Shown here: positions 7,561 through 14,756 of the stretch, piece after piece
How positions within the stretch are numbered: the first letter of the stretch is position 1
How the letters are laid out: each line of letters opens with the position of its first letter
Source of the DNA: Methanobacteriaceae archaeon
Lineage (GTDB): Archaea; Methanobacteriota; Methanobacteria; Methanobacteriales; Methanobacteriaceae
Direction: 5' to 3'
Assembly (NCBI GenBank): GCA_030681145.1
Contig: JAUXXK010000162.1
Span: 1-18,004 of the forward strand
DNA length: 18,004 bases
Translations under genes and position numbers: made by a program
The notes under the pieces: model-generated
What the model was told of the DNA's origin: nothing
What the model saw: the letters and a program-made list of their open reading frames with translations, nothing else
The model's database searches: none

Positions 7561-7873
7561 TATGGTAAGCCGAAGAGCAGCCACCGGTTTCCCTTAAGGG
7601 TTTAAACTGAGGAAACTCCACCCATCCTACAGAAACCGCGGTACTGTGAGGTACCTGCTGAGAAGTTGGACTCTGGAGCAGAAACGAAACGTCTTTTAAT
7701 GAATGAATATGAAGCTCATTATAAAGAGTGGAAGACATTAAAAGGAACGGTGAAACGGCCAATCCGCGGGATGCAAGGACAAATGCTGCTGTTGACTAAC
7801 TGTACGAGGCAGAGGTAGTCCGCATAGATGAATGCTGCTGAAACAGAAGGTGGGTTACTCCCGGCATGCCATA
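7561..7873 (+). ncRNA. rnpB: RNase P RNA (archaeal type A-like), catalytic RNA for tRNA 5' maturation
   Basis: The conserved blocks are in the right order. GAGGAAACTCCACCC (7609-7623) is conserved region I, followed by ACAGAAACCGCGG and then GGTGAAACGGCC with GGGATGCAAGGAC in the middle. TAGATGAATGCTGCTGAAACAGAAGG (7825-7850) matches the universal AGATGAAT...ACAGAA region near the 3' end. The ends pair as helix P1: TATGGTAAGCCG (7561-7572) with CGGCATGCCATA (7862-7873), with one mismatch and a wobble, which sets the boundaries within a few bases. At about 313 bases the size fits methanobacterial RNase P RNA. The much higher GC content than the flanks also marks a structured RNA. Open frames antisense to it are shadows. 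Confidence 0.92.
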
Positions 7874-8271
7874 TAATTCAATTAGCATTTTTGATATTAA
7901 CTTTTTAAATAAGTTAAATTTTTTTATAACCCATTTTTCATAATAGAAAAGCCCAAATTTCCGTATTCAACTTTATTGGACTGCAGTGATAAACACTAAA
8001 ACATTTTTTAAATTCACAACTCTAATTCCATTATTTATTATAAAAGTTCTTCATTATCTTCATGTTGATTATGGGTGGGGAATTCTGGCTAAATATATTT
8101 ATTGCATTTTCTTTAATATTATGCACACCTGGATCTTTTCCATTTGCAATAAAACTCCTTTATTTACTTAATTATTTATTATATGAACTAATTTTTTATT
8201 CATAAAAATATTCATCTTGCAGATTAACTAATGCTAATGTATTTTTATTAGTTTTTACTAAAATAAGAAAA
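7874..8271. other. 398-base intergenic region, no convincing gene
   Basis: A T run at 7919-7925 probably terminates the RNase P RNA. A plus-strand frame at 7986-8171 (GTG start, 61 residues) and a short minus-strand frame around 8040-8160 are present, but neither has a proper start with ribosome site or a recognisable sequence. Just before 8272, TTTTTATTA (8242-8250) is positioned 22-30 bases before the permease ATG, so that gene may be transcribed leaderless. The inverted pair ACTAAT (8227-8232) / ATTAGT (8247-8252) brackets this element. Confidence 0.55.
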
Positions 8272-8979
8272 ATGGAAATTTATAGACTTTCTTATAAAAA
8301 TTTACGGCGCAACTGGTGGAGAAACTTTTCTACTGTTATTAGGATAGCCTTTGGTGTAGTAATTCTAATTCTGCTTTTAAGTTCAGGAATTGGATTAAAA
8401 ACATTTTTAAAGGAAGAACAACCAGTCACTAGCAATTTATTTTCTAATCAAACTAATCAAACATCAAATCTGAACTTAACCAGCAAAGAACTGCTTAATT
8501 CTGGAGTCGATTTTTTTAATAGCACGTTAGGTTTAAATTTAACTAATTCTCAGGCGATGGGATTCATAAGTTCTATTTTAACTAATGTCATATATTTGGT
8601 TGATGTATTGGCCAGCTTAATCTTTTTAGTTGGTATTTTTGGTATAACTTATGCTATGGATATGAATCTTCTGGAAAGAAAAAGAGAAATAGCTTTGCTA
8701 AAACTTATGGGATTTACAACCTTTCAGGTTGCTTTTACCCACTTATTGGAGGCGGCATTACTGGGATTTATAGGTGCAATCGTGGGAAGCATCATAGGTG
8801 TATTAACCATTTTTGTAGTTAATCATTTCATTGAAATTATTTCTATTTCTGTTATCTTACCGTTGTGGTTACCTATTCTGGTTATAATATTAACTGCTCT
8901 TTTAAGTGCCATCATTGCATTGATTTCGGTATGGTTTAATACAAAGATAGATCCTTTAGGGGTTTTAAGGTATGGATAA
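8272..8979 (+). CDS. Short FtsX/MacB-like ABC transporter permease
   Basis: This 235-residue membrane protein is the permease partner of the ATPase that overlaps it. The plan is FtsX-like: a basic N-terminal helix (LSYKNLRRNWWRN), TM1 at about 22-42, an outside loop, then TM2 (about 98-128), TM3 (about 155-185) and TM4 (about 195-222). ERKREIALLKLMGFT at 135-149 is the usual cytoplasmic coupling segment after TM2, and DPLGVLRYG is the typical C-terminus. It is much shorter than the usual 380-420 residues: the outside loop is only about 55 residues and lacks the MacB periplasmic core domain. The loop is Asn/Thr-rich with five N-glycosylation sequons (N59, N62, N68, N83, N89). No good ribosome site is visible before the ATG. 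Substrate unknown. Confidence 0.87.
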   Translation: MEIYRLSYKNLRRNWWRNFSTVIRIAFGVVILILLLSSGIGLKTFLKEEQPVTSNLFSNQTNQTSNLNLTSKELLNSGVDFFNSTLGLNLTNSQAMGFISSILTNVIYLVDVLASLIFLVGIFGITYAMDMNLLERKREIALLKLMGFTTFQVAFTHLLEAALLGFIGAIVGSIIGVLTIFVVNHFIEIISISVILPLWLPILVIILTALLSAIIALISVWFNTKIDPLGVLRYG

Positions 8980-9634
8980 AACTATTTTAGAATTTAATGG
9001 AGTAACAAAAGAGTACAAGGATGCTGAAACAAGAGTGGTTTCACTAAATGGAATTAATTTTAAATTAAAAAAAAATTCTTTAAATCTGATTAATGGATTC
9101 ACGGGTTCTGGAAAAACTACTATTTTTAATTTAATTACTTTGATGGATATTCCTAGTGATGGTAATATTTTTTTAGATGATGTAATACTTTCTGGGCTTT
9201 CTAATTCTGAAAGAACTATTTTAAGAAGAGAAAAAATAGGAAGTTTCCTTCGCTATGAAAACTTAATGCCATATCTTTCTGTTCTGGAAAATGTCATGCT
9301 TCCCATGATTACTACTGATAAGGAAAAGGCTTTAAAAATTTTAGAAGTAGTTGGTCTGTCTGATAAGATAGATACATTTCCCGAGGGTCTTTCTACTCAT
9401 GAAAAACAAATAACAGCTTTAGCCCGAGCCATGATAAACGATCCGTTAATTATTGTAGCGGATGAGCCTTTTGCTGATTTAGATGATGAAAATACTTTGA
9501 AGTTAATGAAATTATTGAATAAAATAAAAAATATAACATCATTTATCATTTTATCTGATAGTGATGTTTTAAAGCAATACTTTGACCGGGTATTTATTTT
9601 AAAAAAGGGTAAATTAGTTGAAAATAAGAATTAA
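8972..9634 (+). CDS. LolD/MacB-like ABC transporter ATP-binding protein with degenerate motifs
   Basis: This 220-residue nucleotide-binding subunit has an ATG overlapping the permease stop by 8 bases (ATGGATAA), so translation is coupled. Walker A is intact (GFTGSGKTT, residues 42-50), as is Walker B with the catalytic Glu (LIIVADEP, Glu165) and the D-loop (ADLD, 168-171). Other conserved sites deviate. The Q-loop Gln is replaced by Arg94 (FLRYENLMP against the usual FQxxNLLP), the LSGGQ signature reads LSTHE (140-144), and the H-loop His is replaced by Asp196 (ILSDSD against VTHD). It may hydrolyse ATP poorly, act as a mechanotransmitter like FtsE, or pair with another ATPase. The reading frame is intact and its context conserved, so it is not obviously a pseudogene. 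Confidence 0.9.
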   Translation: MDKTILEFNGVTKEYKDAETRVVSLNGINFKLKKNSLNLINGFTGSGKTTIFNLITLMDIPSDGNIFLDDVILSGLSNSERTILRREKIGSFLRYENLMPYLSVLENVMLPMITTDKEKALKILEVVGLSDKIDTFPEGLSTHEKQITALARAMINDPLIIVADEPFADLDDENTLKLMKLLNKIKNITSFIILSDSDVLKQYFDRVFILKKGKLVENKN

Positions 9635-9857
9635 TTTTATTTAAATCAGAGTAAAGTAATGAAATTTCTTTATTAACAAATATTTTTTAGATTTAAAATA
9701 TATTGAAATTCATAGAGATATGTACTATCATATGCACCATACTTAAAAATGGGGATGGTTTAACTATTAACTTTCTTTAAATTAAAAGTAGAAATAATAA
9801 AATAAAGGAGTTTAGTTTTTTCTTTATTTTGATACAACCTTAAGTCAAGGATATGGC

Positions 9858-10994
9858 CTAATGATTGATAGCATCTTTTACCTTGTCAAAAAATCCTTTA
9901 TCAGCATTATGTATTTCATCCCCACTTATGTCAGCAAATTCTTGCAGGAGCTGTTTTTGCTTTGGACTTAATTTTCGAGGAGTAACCACTTTTACTTTCA
10001 CATAAAGATTACCTTTCCCATTCCATCTTAAATGAGGCATACCTTGGCCTTTAAGGCGAAAAGTTGTCTCACTTTGAGTACCAGAAGGTATTTTGAGTTC
10101 TACGGGGTTTTCCAAGGTAGGAATTTCTACAGAATCTCCAAGCGATGCCTGAACAAAGCTAATAGGCTTTTCATGGTGGAGATTAGCTCCTTCTCTTTGG
10201 AAAAGTTTATGATCTTTCACATGCATCATAACATAAAGATCTCCGGGAGGGCCATTACGGGCACCCACTTCTCCTTCTCCACTAACTCTCAAACGAGAGC
10301 CTGTTTCTACTCCTGGAGGGATGTTTATATGTATAGTGCTGGTCTGCTTGACTATTCCTCTCCCATGACAGCTTTGGCACGGTTCTTGTACAATGCTTCC
10401 TTCTCCATGACAGTTTCTGCAGGGGGTAATATTGACCATCTGGCCTAAAAATGTATTATTTACCTGACGGACCTGTCCACTTCCTCCACATGTTTGGCAA
10501 GTGGTGATGTTAGTACCAGGTTGGGCTCGGCTTCCTTCACAAACAGGACAAGTTTTGGTGTGTGGAACATTGATATCTGTTTCCAGGCCATCAAATGCAT
10601 CTTCTAAAGTTATTTCTAGATCGTAGTAAACATCTGCTCCCTTTTGAGGGCCTTGTCTTCTAGATCTTCCAAAACCAAACATATCAAAAATATTGCTCGC
10701 ATCAAATCCAAATCCTCGGAATATATCATCGAAATTTATATTGTTGAATATATCTTCTTGTGAGAACCCACCCATTCCAGCATGACCATACTGATCGTAT
10801 GTATTTCTTTTTTCTTCATCAGAAAGAACACCATAAGCTTCACTGATTTCTTTAAACTTATCTGATGCTTCTAGGTCTTCACTTACATCTGGATGGTACT
10901 TCATGGCCAGTTTTCGGTAGGCTTTTTTAATATTTTTTTTATCGGCTCCTTTTTCTACGCCCAGAACCTCATAATAATCGCGTTTTTCTGCCAT
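9858..10994 (-). CDS. dnaJ: Chaperone protein DnaJ (Hsp40)
   Basis: This 378-residue co-chaperone stimulates the DnaK ATPase and delivers unfolded clients. The J domain at 5-70 carries HPD at 34-36. The Gly/Phe-rich region spans about 72-117. The zinc-binding domain has four CxxC pairs, at Cys149/152, 166/169, 192/195 and 206/209, the first followed by a slightly altered repeat (EGSRAQ). The C-terminal substrate-binding domains run to 378. The ribosome site AAGGTGAC precedes the ATG at 10994. It is the last gene of grpE-dnaK-dnaJ, but is separated from dnaK by 256 bases holding a perfect hairpin and TATA-like sequence, so it may also be transcribed separately. It is of bacterial type and likely old lateral acquisition, as known for archaeal Hsp70 systems. 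Confidence 0.97.
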   Translation of the reverse strand: MAEKRDYYEVLGVEKGADKKNIKKAYRKLAMKYHPDVSEDLEASDKFKEISEAYGVLSDEEKRNTYDQYGHAGMGGFSQEDIFNNINFDDIFRGFGFDASNIFDMFGFGRSRRQGPQKGADVYYDLEITLEDAFDGLETDINVPHTKTCPVCEGSRAQPGTNITTCQTCGGSGQVRQVNNTFLGQMVNITPCRNCHGEGSIVQEPCQSCHGRGIVKQTSTIHINIPPGVETGSRLRVSGEGEVGARNGPPGDLYVMMHVKDHKLFQREGANLHHEKPISFVQASLGDSVEIPTLENPVELKIPSGTQSETTFRLKGQGMPHLRWNGKGNLYVKVKVVTPRKLSPKQKQLLQEFADISGDEIHNADKGFFDKVKDAINH

Positions 10995-11190
10995 TTATTT
11001 GTCACCTTGGATTAAACTAATGGATTAGTGCATATATAATAAATATATAGAATAAGCATAATAATTTTATCACTTTAGATTATTAAATGAATAATTATGG
11101 TGATGGTAAATAAAGTTTATTAAATTTTAACATTTTATAACATTTCAATTATCAATTATAAATAATGTCTTAAAATTAAAATTAAGTAGA

Positions 11191-11219
11191 ATCATTGAAT
11201 CTATGCTGGATTCAATGAT
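11191..11219 (-). terminator. Perfect 11-bp inverted repeat between dnaK and dnaJ (hairpin)
   Basis: ATCATTGAATC (11191-11201) and GATTCAATGAT (11209-11219) are exact reverse complements with a 7-base loop. In the dnaK transcript the hairpin lies about 31 bases after the stop codon and is followed by TTCTACTTAATTTTAATTTT. It could end or stabilise the dnaK message, or be a protein-binding site upstream of dnaJ. The pairing is seen directly; the function is inferred. Confidence 0.5.
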
Positions 11220-11250
11220 AACACTTTTATTCTATTTATTTATTATTTAT

Positions 11251-13107
11251 CTACTTTTTAACTTCGTAGTCAGCATCTACAGCATCATCATCTTCAGAAT
11301 TTTCTTGCTGTGGCTCTTGGGATTGTTCTGCTTGAGATTGAGCTTTTTGAGCTTCTTGGTATATTGTAGCGCCTATTTCCTGAATTAATTTAGTTAATTC
11401 TTCAGTTTTGGCTTTAATAGCAGCAATATCTTCACCAGTAACTAAATTTCGAAGTTCTTCAACTAATTTTTCCACATTTTCCTTTTTATCACCGGGAACT
11501 TTGTCACCCAGTTCTTCTAAAGTTTTTTCAGAAGTGTAGATCATGGAGTCTGCATTGTTGCGAACTTCAATTTCTTCCTGTTTCTGTTTATCCTCTTCAG
11601 CGTGCAGTTCCGCGTCTCTAACTTTTTGATCGATTTCATCATCAGAAAGCTTGTTAGGAGCAGTAATGGTTATGGCTTGTTCTTTACCAGTTCCCATGTC
11701 CTTAGCAGAAACATTCATAATACCATTGGCATCTATATCAAATGAAACTTCAATTTGAGGCATTCCTCTTGGTGCTGGTGGGATTCCCACTAATTGGAAT
11801 CTTCCGAGTGTAGCATTATCTGCAGCCATTGGCCTTTCTCCCTGCAGGACATGTATGTCTACAGAAGTTTGAGAATCTGCTGCGGTAGAGAATACTTGAC
11901 TCTTTTTAGCAGGAATAGTGGTGTTTCTTTCAATTAACTTGGTTGATACTCCACCTAAAGTTTCAATTCCTAAGGATAATGGTGTTACATCCAGAAGAAC
12001 AAGATCTTTAATTTCTCCGGCAAGTACTCCACCCTGGATAGCGGCTCCCATGGCTACACATTCCATAGGGTCAATTCCTCTTTCAATGGTTTTTCCAATG
12101 AAGTCTTCCACGAATTTTTGAACAACAGGCATCCTGGTTGGTCCTCCTACCAGAATAATCTTGTCCACATCGTTTTTACTCATTTTGGCATCCGAAATGG
12201 CTTGTTGCATTGGTCCTGAACACTTTTTGATAATTGGATCAACTAGTTCTTCTAATTTGGCCCTGGTTAAGGTGTGAATCAGGTTTTTAGGTCCATCTGC
12301 AGCTACAGTAATGAATGGTAAGTTAATTTCAGTGGTTAAAGTGGTTGAAAGTTCGATTTTGGCCTTTTCACCGGCTTCTCTTAATCTTTGCACCGCTTGA
12401 TCATCAAGCATCAGGTCGATTCCAGTTTCTTTCTTGAATTCACTGGCCAGATAATTCATTATGGTGTTATCCATATCTGTTCCACCTAATTTAGTGTCCC
12501 CACTGGTGGATTTTACTTCAAATACTCCTCCACCAAATTCCATAATGGTTACATCTAAGGTTCCGCCACCAAAATCAAAAACCATGATTTCTAATTCTTC
12601 TTCCTGTTCTTTGTCCACACCATAGGCTAAACTGGCTGAAGTAGGTTCATTTACCAGACGAACTACATCCAAACCAGCAATGGTTCCCGCGTCCTTGGTA
12701 GCAGTCCTCTGGTTGTCGTCAAAGTAAGCAGGAACAGTAATTACTGCTTTTTTAACTTCTTCTCCCAGGAAGGATTCGGCGTCTTTTTTAATTTTTTGTA
12801 AGATGAAAGCAGATATTTCTTGAGGAGTGTATTGTTTCCCACGAACATTTACTTTGGTACTGGTTCCCATACTTCTTTTAATAGCACTGATGGTATTTTC
12901 AGGGTTGGTAACAGCCTGTCTTCTGGCAGGTTCTCCTACCAATCTTTGACCGTCTTCTGTGAAGGCCACATAACTTGGGAAAGCTTTACCATACTGGGAA
13001 GCACCTTCTGCACTTGGTATGACTGTTGGTTTTCCTCCAACCAGTACTGCTGCTGCAGAGTTACTTGTTCCTAAATCAATTCCTATAATTTTTTCTTTTT
13101 TTGCCAT
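11251..13107 (-). CDS. dnaK: Chaperone protein DnaK (Hsp70)
   Basis: This 618-residue ATP-dependent folding chaperone starts at the ATG at 13107 (MAKKEKIIGIDLGTSNS). AGAGGTGA lies 5-6 bases before it, and the in-frame GTG at 13116 is part of that ribosome site. Hsp70 signatures are all present: GIDLGTSNS near residues 9-17 (phosphate 1), FDFGGGTLDVTIMEFGGG near 180-200 (phosphate 2), ILVGGPTRMP near 315-325 (adenosine), and the linker region DLVLLDVTPLSLGIETLGG leading into the substrate-binding domain. A helical lid and an acidic Gln/Glu-rich tail (ending DDDAVDADYEVKK) close the protein. The length is normal for archaeal and Gram-positive-type DnaK. A TATA-like stretch at 13131-13145 lies between grpE and dnaK, but it would place transcription start on the ribosome site, so readthrough from grpE seems more likely. 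Confidence 0.98.
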   Translation of the reverse strand: MAKKEKIIGIDLGTSNSAAAVLVGGKPTVIPSAEGASQYGKAFPSYVAFTEDGQRLVGEPARRQAVTNPENTISAIKRSMGTSTKVNVRGKQYTPQEISAFILQKIKKDAESFLGEEVKKAVITVPAYFDDNQRTATKDAGTIAGLDVVRLVNEPTSASLAYGVDKEQEEELEIMVFDFGGGTLDVTIMEFGGGVFEVKSTSGDTKLGGTDMDNTIMNYLASEFKKETGIDLMLDDQAVQRLREAGEKAKIELSTTLTTEINLPFITVAADGPKNLIHTLTRAKLEELVDPIIKKCSGPMQQAISDAKMSKNDVDKIILVGGPTRMPVVQKFVEDFIGKTIERGIDPMECVAMGAAIQGGVLAGEIKDLVLLDVTPLSLGIETLGGVSTKLIERNTTIPAKKSQVFSTAADSQTSVDIHVLQGERPMAADNATLGRFQLVGIPPAPRGMPQIEVSFDIDANGIMNVSAKDMGTGKEQAITITAPNKLSDDEIDQKVRDAELHAEEDKQKQEEIEVRNNADSMIYTSEKTLEELGDKVPGDKKENVEKLVEELRNLVTGEDIAAIKAKTEELTKLIQEIGATIYQEAQKAQSQAEQSQEPQQENSEDDDAVDADYEVKK

Positions 13108-13222
13108 AAATTTCACCTCTAACTCCTTAAAAATTTATATAAACTTTATTTATTTTTATTTAAGATTTTGAACTATCAATCGTGCTTTTTTAAAAACTTA
13201 AATTACAGTTCTTTAATATTTT

Positions 13223-13801
13223 TTATTTTTTACAGACTTTTACCATGGAATACTTAATTACCTTATCTTTTAAGGCGTATCCTTTGGCCAACTCTTCAAT
13301 AACCATTCCACTTTCATAATCTTCATTATCTTCGGCCATAAGGGCTTCATGTTTGAATGGATCGAATTTTTCGCCATGGGAGGGGATTTCCACTAGACCT
13401 TCTTTTTCCAAGGTGTTTTTGAGCTTGCTGTAAATAATTTCCAGGCCATCTCGCAGTTCTTCTGCGGTTTCACACGTATTCAATGCGCGCTCAAAGTCCT
13501 GGTAAACGTCTAGTATCTTTAATATTAACCCTTCATTGGCATAAGCAATAGTCTGGGATTGCTGTTTTTCAGTGTTTTTTTTGTAATTTTCAAAATCAGC
13601 CTGCAGGCGCTGCATGTGAGATACATATTCTGCTATCTTTTCGTCTTTTTCTTCCAAACCTTTTTCTTTTTCTGAGAGTGTTTCTTCCACTTCTTCCAGT
13701 TTATCAAGAGCTTCCTGAAGTGACGTTTCTTTCTCATCAAGTAGGGACTTTTTTTTCTTTAGCTCTTCTTTGAACTTTTTAAATTCATCGTCTCCACACA
13801 T
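13223..13801 (-). CDS. grpE: Nucleotide exchange factor GrpE
   Basis: This 192-residue protein starts at the ATG at 13801; AAAGGTGA lies 5 bases before it, and the GTG at 13816 is upstream of that site and discarded. GrpE releases ADP from DnaK. An N-terminal charged coiled coil (about residues 5-75, dense in Lys/Glu/Leu) leads to the core motif QRLQADFENYKKNTEKQQ, then LLKILDVYQDFERAL-like helices. The C-terminal beta domain has GEKFDPFKHEALM, the family signature, and ends with VKVCKK. It is the first gene of the chaperone cluster, 115 bases upstream of dnaK. The promoter must lie within 13802-14087, shared with the divergent winged-helix regulator. Confidence 0.95.
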   Translation of the reverse strand: MCGDDEFKKFKEELKKKKSLLDEKETSLQEALDKLEEVEETLSEKEKGLEEKDEKIAEYVSHMQRLQADFENYKKNTEKQQSQTIAYANEGLILKILDVYQDFERALNTCETAEELRDGLEIIYSKLKNTLEKEGLVEIPSHGEKFDPFKHEALMAEDNEDYESGMVIEELAKGYALKDKVIKYSMVKVCKK

Positions 13802-14004
13802 TAGTTCACCTTTCACTTGATTAAATATGATTAAAGAAAATTTATTAAGTTAATATTAATTTTAATTTAATCTTTAATCATTCTTCAATTCAAATTATAT
13901 TTGTTAATAAACATTATTTCTTGAAAATTCATTCAATTAGTTCATGTATAACAACTAATCTTCAATGAAATTTTCATATTAATTATATGCTGGTTACTTA
14001 TTAA

Positions 14005-14070
14005 AGTTACCAAAGGTTATACAATTGCAACCCTAATTGATTATAGTTACAAAAGGTTATATAAACCTTT
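14005..14070. promoter_or_regulatory. Direct repeats and palindrome over the TATA box of the winged-helix gene
   Basis: The 17-base element AGTTACCAAAGGTTATA (14005-14021) recurs as AGTTACAAAAGGTTATA (14045-14061), 16 of 17 identical and exactly 40 bases apart. The second copy runs into a perfect interrupted palindrome, AAAGGTT-ATATA-AACCTTT (14052-14070), which contains the TATA box TTATATAAA (14057-14065). That TATA is about 27 bases before the ATG at 14088, so transcription probably starts at the start codon. The geometry fits an operator for autoregulation, possibly also acting on the divergent grpE promoter. The repeats are seen directly; their role is inferred. Confidence 0.55.
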
Positions 14071-14087
14071 CTACAATAGTTATAGTG

Positions 14088-14585
14088 ATGACTCAAAATT
14101 CATTTGATAATACGGACATAGAGGCTATACTGGATGTTATGGGATGCCGTACCCGACGTGAAATCATTAATCTTCTCAGAGAAGAACCTAGATTCGTGAG
14201 TCAAATTTCTAAAGAACTTGAAATTGGTCAAAAAGCCATAATTGAGCATTTAAGGGCAATGGAAGAGTTAGGATTACTGCGATCTTCATTTAAAAAAATT
14301 GAGCGGGGACGGCCCAGAAAATACTATGACTTGCCTCAGGACATCACAGTAAATATCATCATTAATCAAAATACTTTCCAAGTAGATATCACAGAAGAAG
14401 CATTAGGTAGAAAACAACTTCCCTCAGGGGATGAGTGGTCCAAACTGCTTAATATAGAACAGAGAATAATAAGTGGTCAATGGGAAGCCATAGATGAATT
14501 AAAATCACTCATAAGATTGTATGGTACTCTTAAAGAGAGAGCAGAACAATTCCTGGAAGATATTGAAATATCAACCAAGGAATAG
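14088..14585 (+). CDS. ArsR-like winged helix-turn-helix transcriptional regulator
   Basis: This 165-residue protein, probably cytosolic and dimeric, has a winged helix at about residues 8-82: ILDVMGCRTRREIINLL, then FVSQISKELEIGQKAIIEHLRAMEELGLL as turn and recognition helix, then a basic wing (KKIERGRPRKYYDL). Residues about 88-165 are a helical C-terminal region of unknown binding role. I choose ATG at 14088 because the longer in-frame TTG at 14037 would start upstream of the TATA box. With TATA at 14057-14065 the message is likely leaderless. The gene is divergent from grpE-dnaK-dnaJ, which suggests a heat-shock or local regulator comparable in position, not proven function, to archaeal Phr. 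No metal-binding Cys cluster is seen; the only Cys is residue 20. Confidence 0.85.
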   Translation: MTQNSFDNTDIEAILDVMGCRTRREIINLLREEPRFVSQISKELEIGQKAIIEHLRAMEELGLLRSSFKKIERGRPRKYYDLPQDITVNIIINQNTFQVDITEEALGRKQLPSGDEWSKLLNIEQRIISGQWEAIDELKSLIRLYGTLKERAEQFLEDIEISTKE

Positions 14586-14597
14586 ATGATTCAATCA

Positions 14598-14620
14598 TTT
14601 TTTTCTTTTTATTATTTTTT
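14598..14620 (+). terminator. T-rich terminator after the winged-helix gene
   Basis: Runs of 7, 5 and 6 T within 23 bases follow the stop at 14585. The remaining sequence to hypF (14621-14756) is AT-rich and empty, and the two genes converge. Confidence 0.55.
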
Positions 14621-14756
14621 AATTTATTTAATTTATATTTATTACAAAGTAATTTATCATATTTTCATTAAAAAAGACCAAAACAAAAAGAAGATGGATT
14701 AGATATGAATTTATCTGATTAGAATATAATTAAATAAAAAAATATTTAAAATATGT

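Noticed and set aside
7511..7762. 83-codon minus-strand frame
   Set aside because: It is antisense to the RNase P RNA, and the sequence is explained by the structured RNA.
8040..8160. Minus-strand stretch reading KDPGVHNIKENAINIFSQN
   Set aside because: It looks protein-like, but there is no start codon in frame after the upstream stop, and the nearby GGAG-ATG pair leads to only 14 codons.
7986..8171. 61-codon plus-strand frame starting with GTG
   Set aside because: It is hydrophobic and Ile/Phe/Lys-rich as expected for translated AT-rich DNA, has no ribosome site and no recognisable motif.
13131..13145. TATA-like sequence as a separate dnaK promoter
   Set aside because: A start site at the normal distance would fall on the dnaK ribosome site, which is strong and would then be lost. 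It is left as a possibility only.
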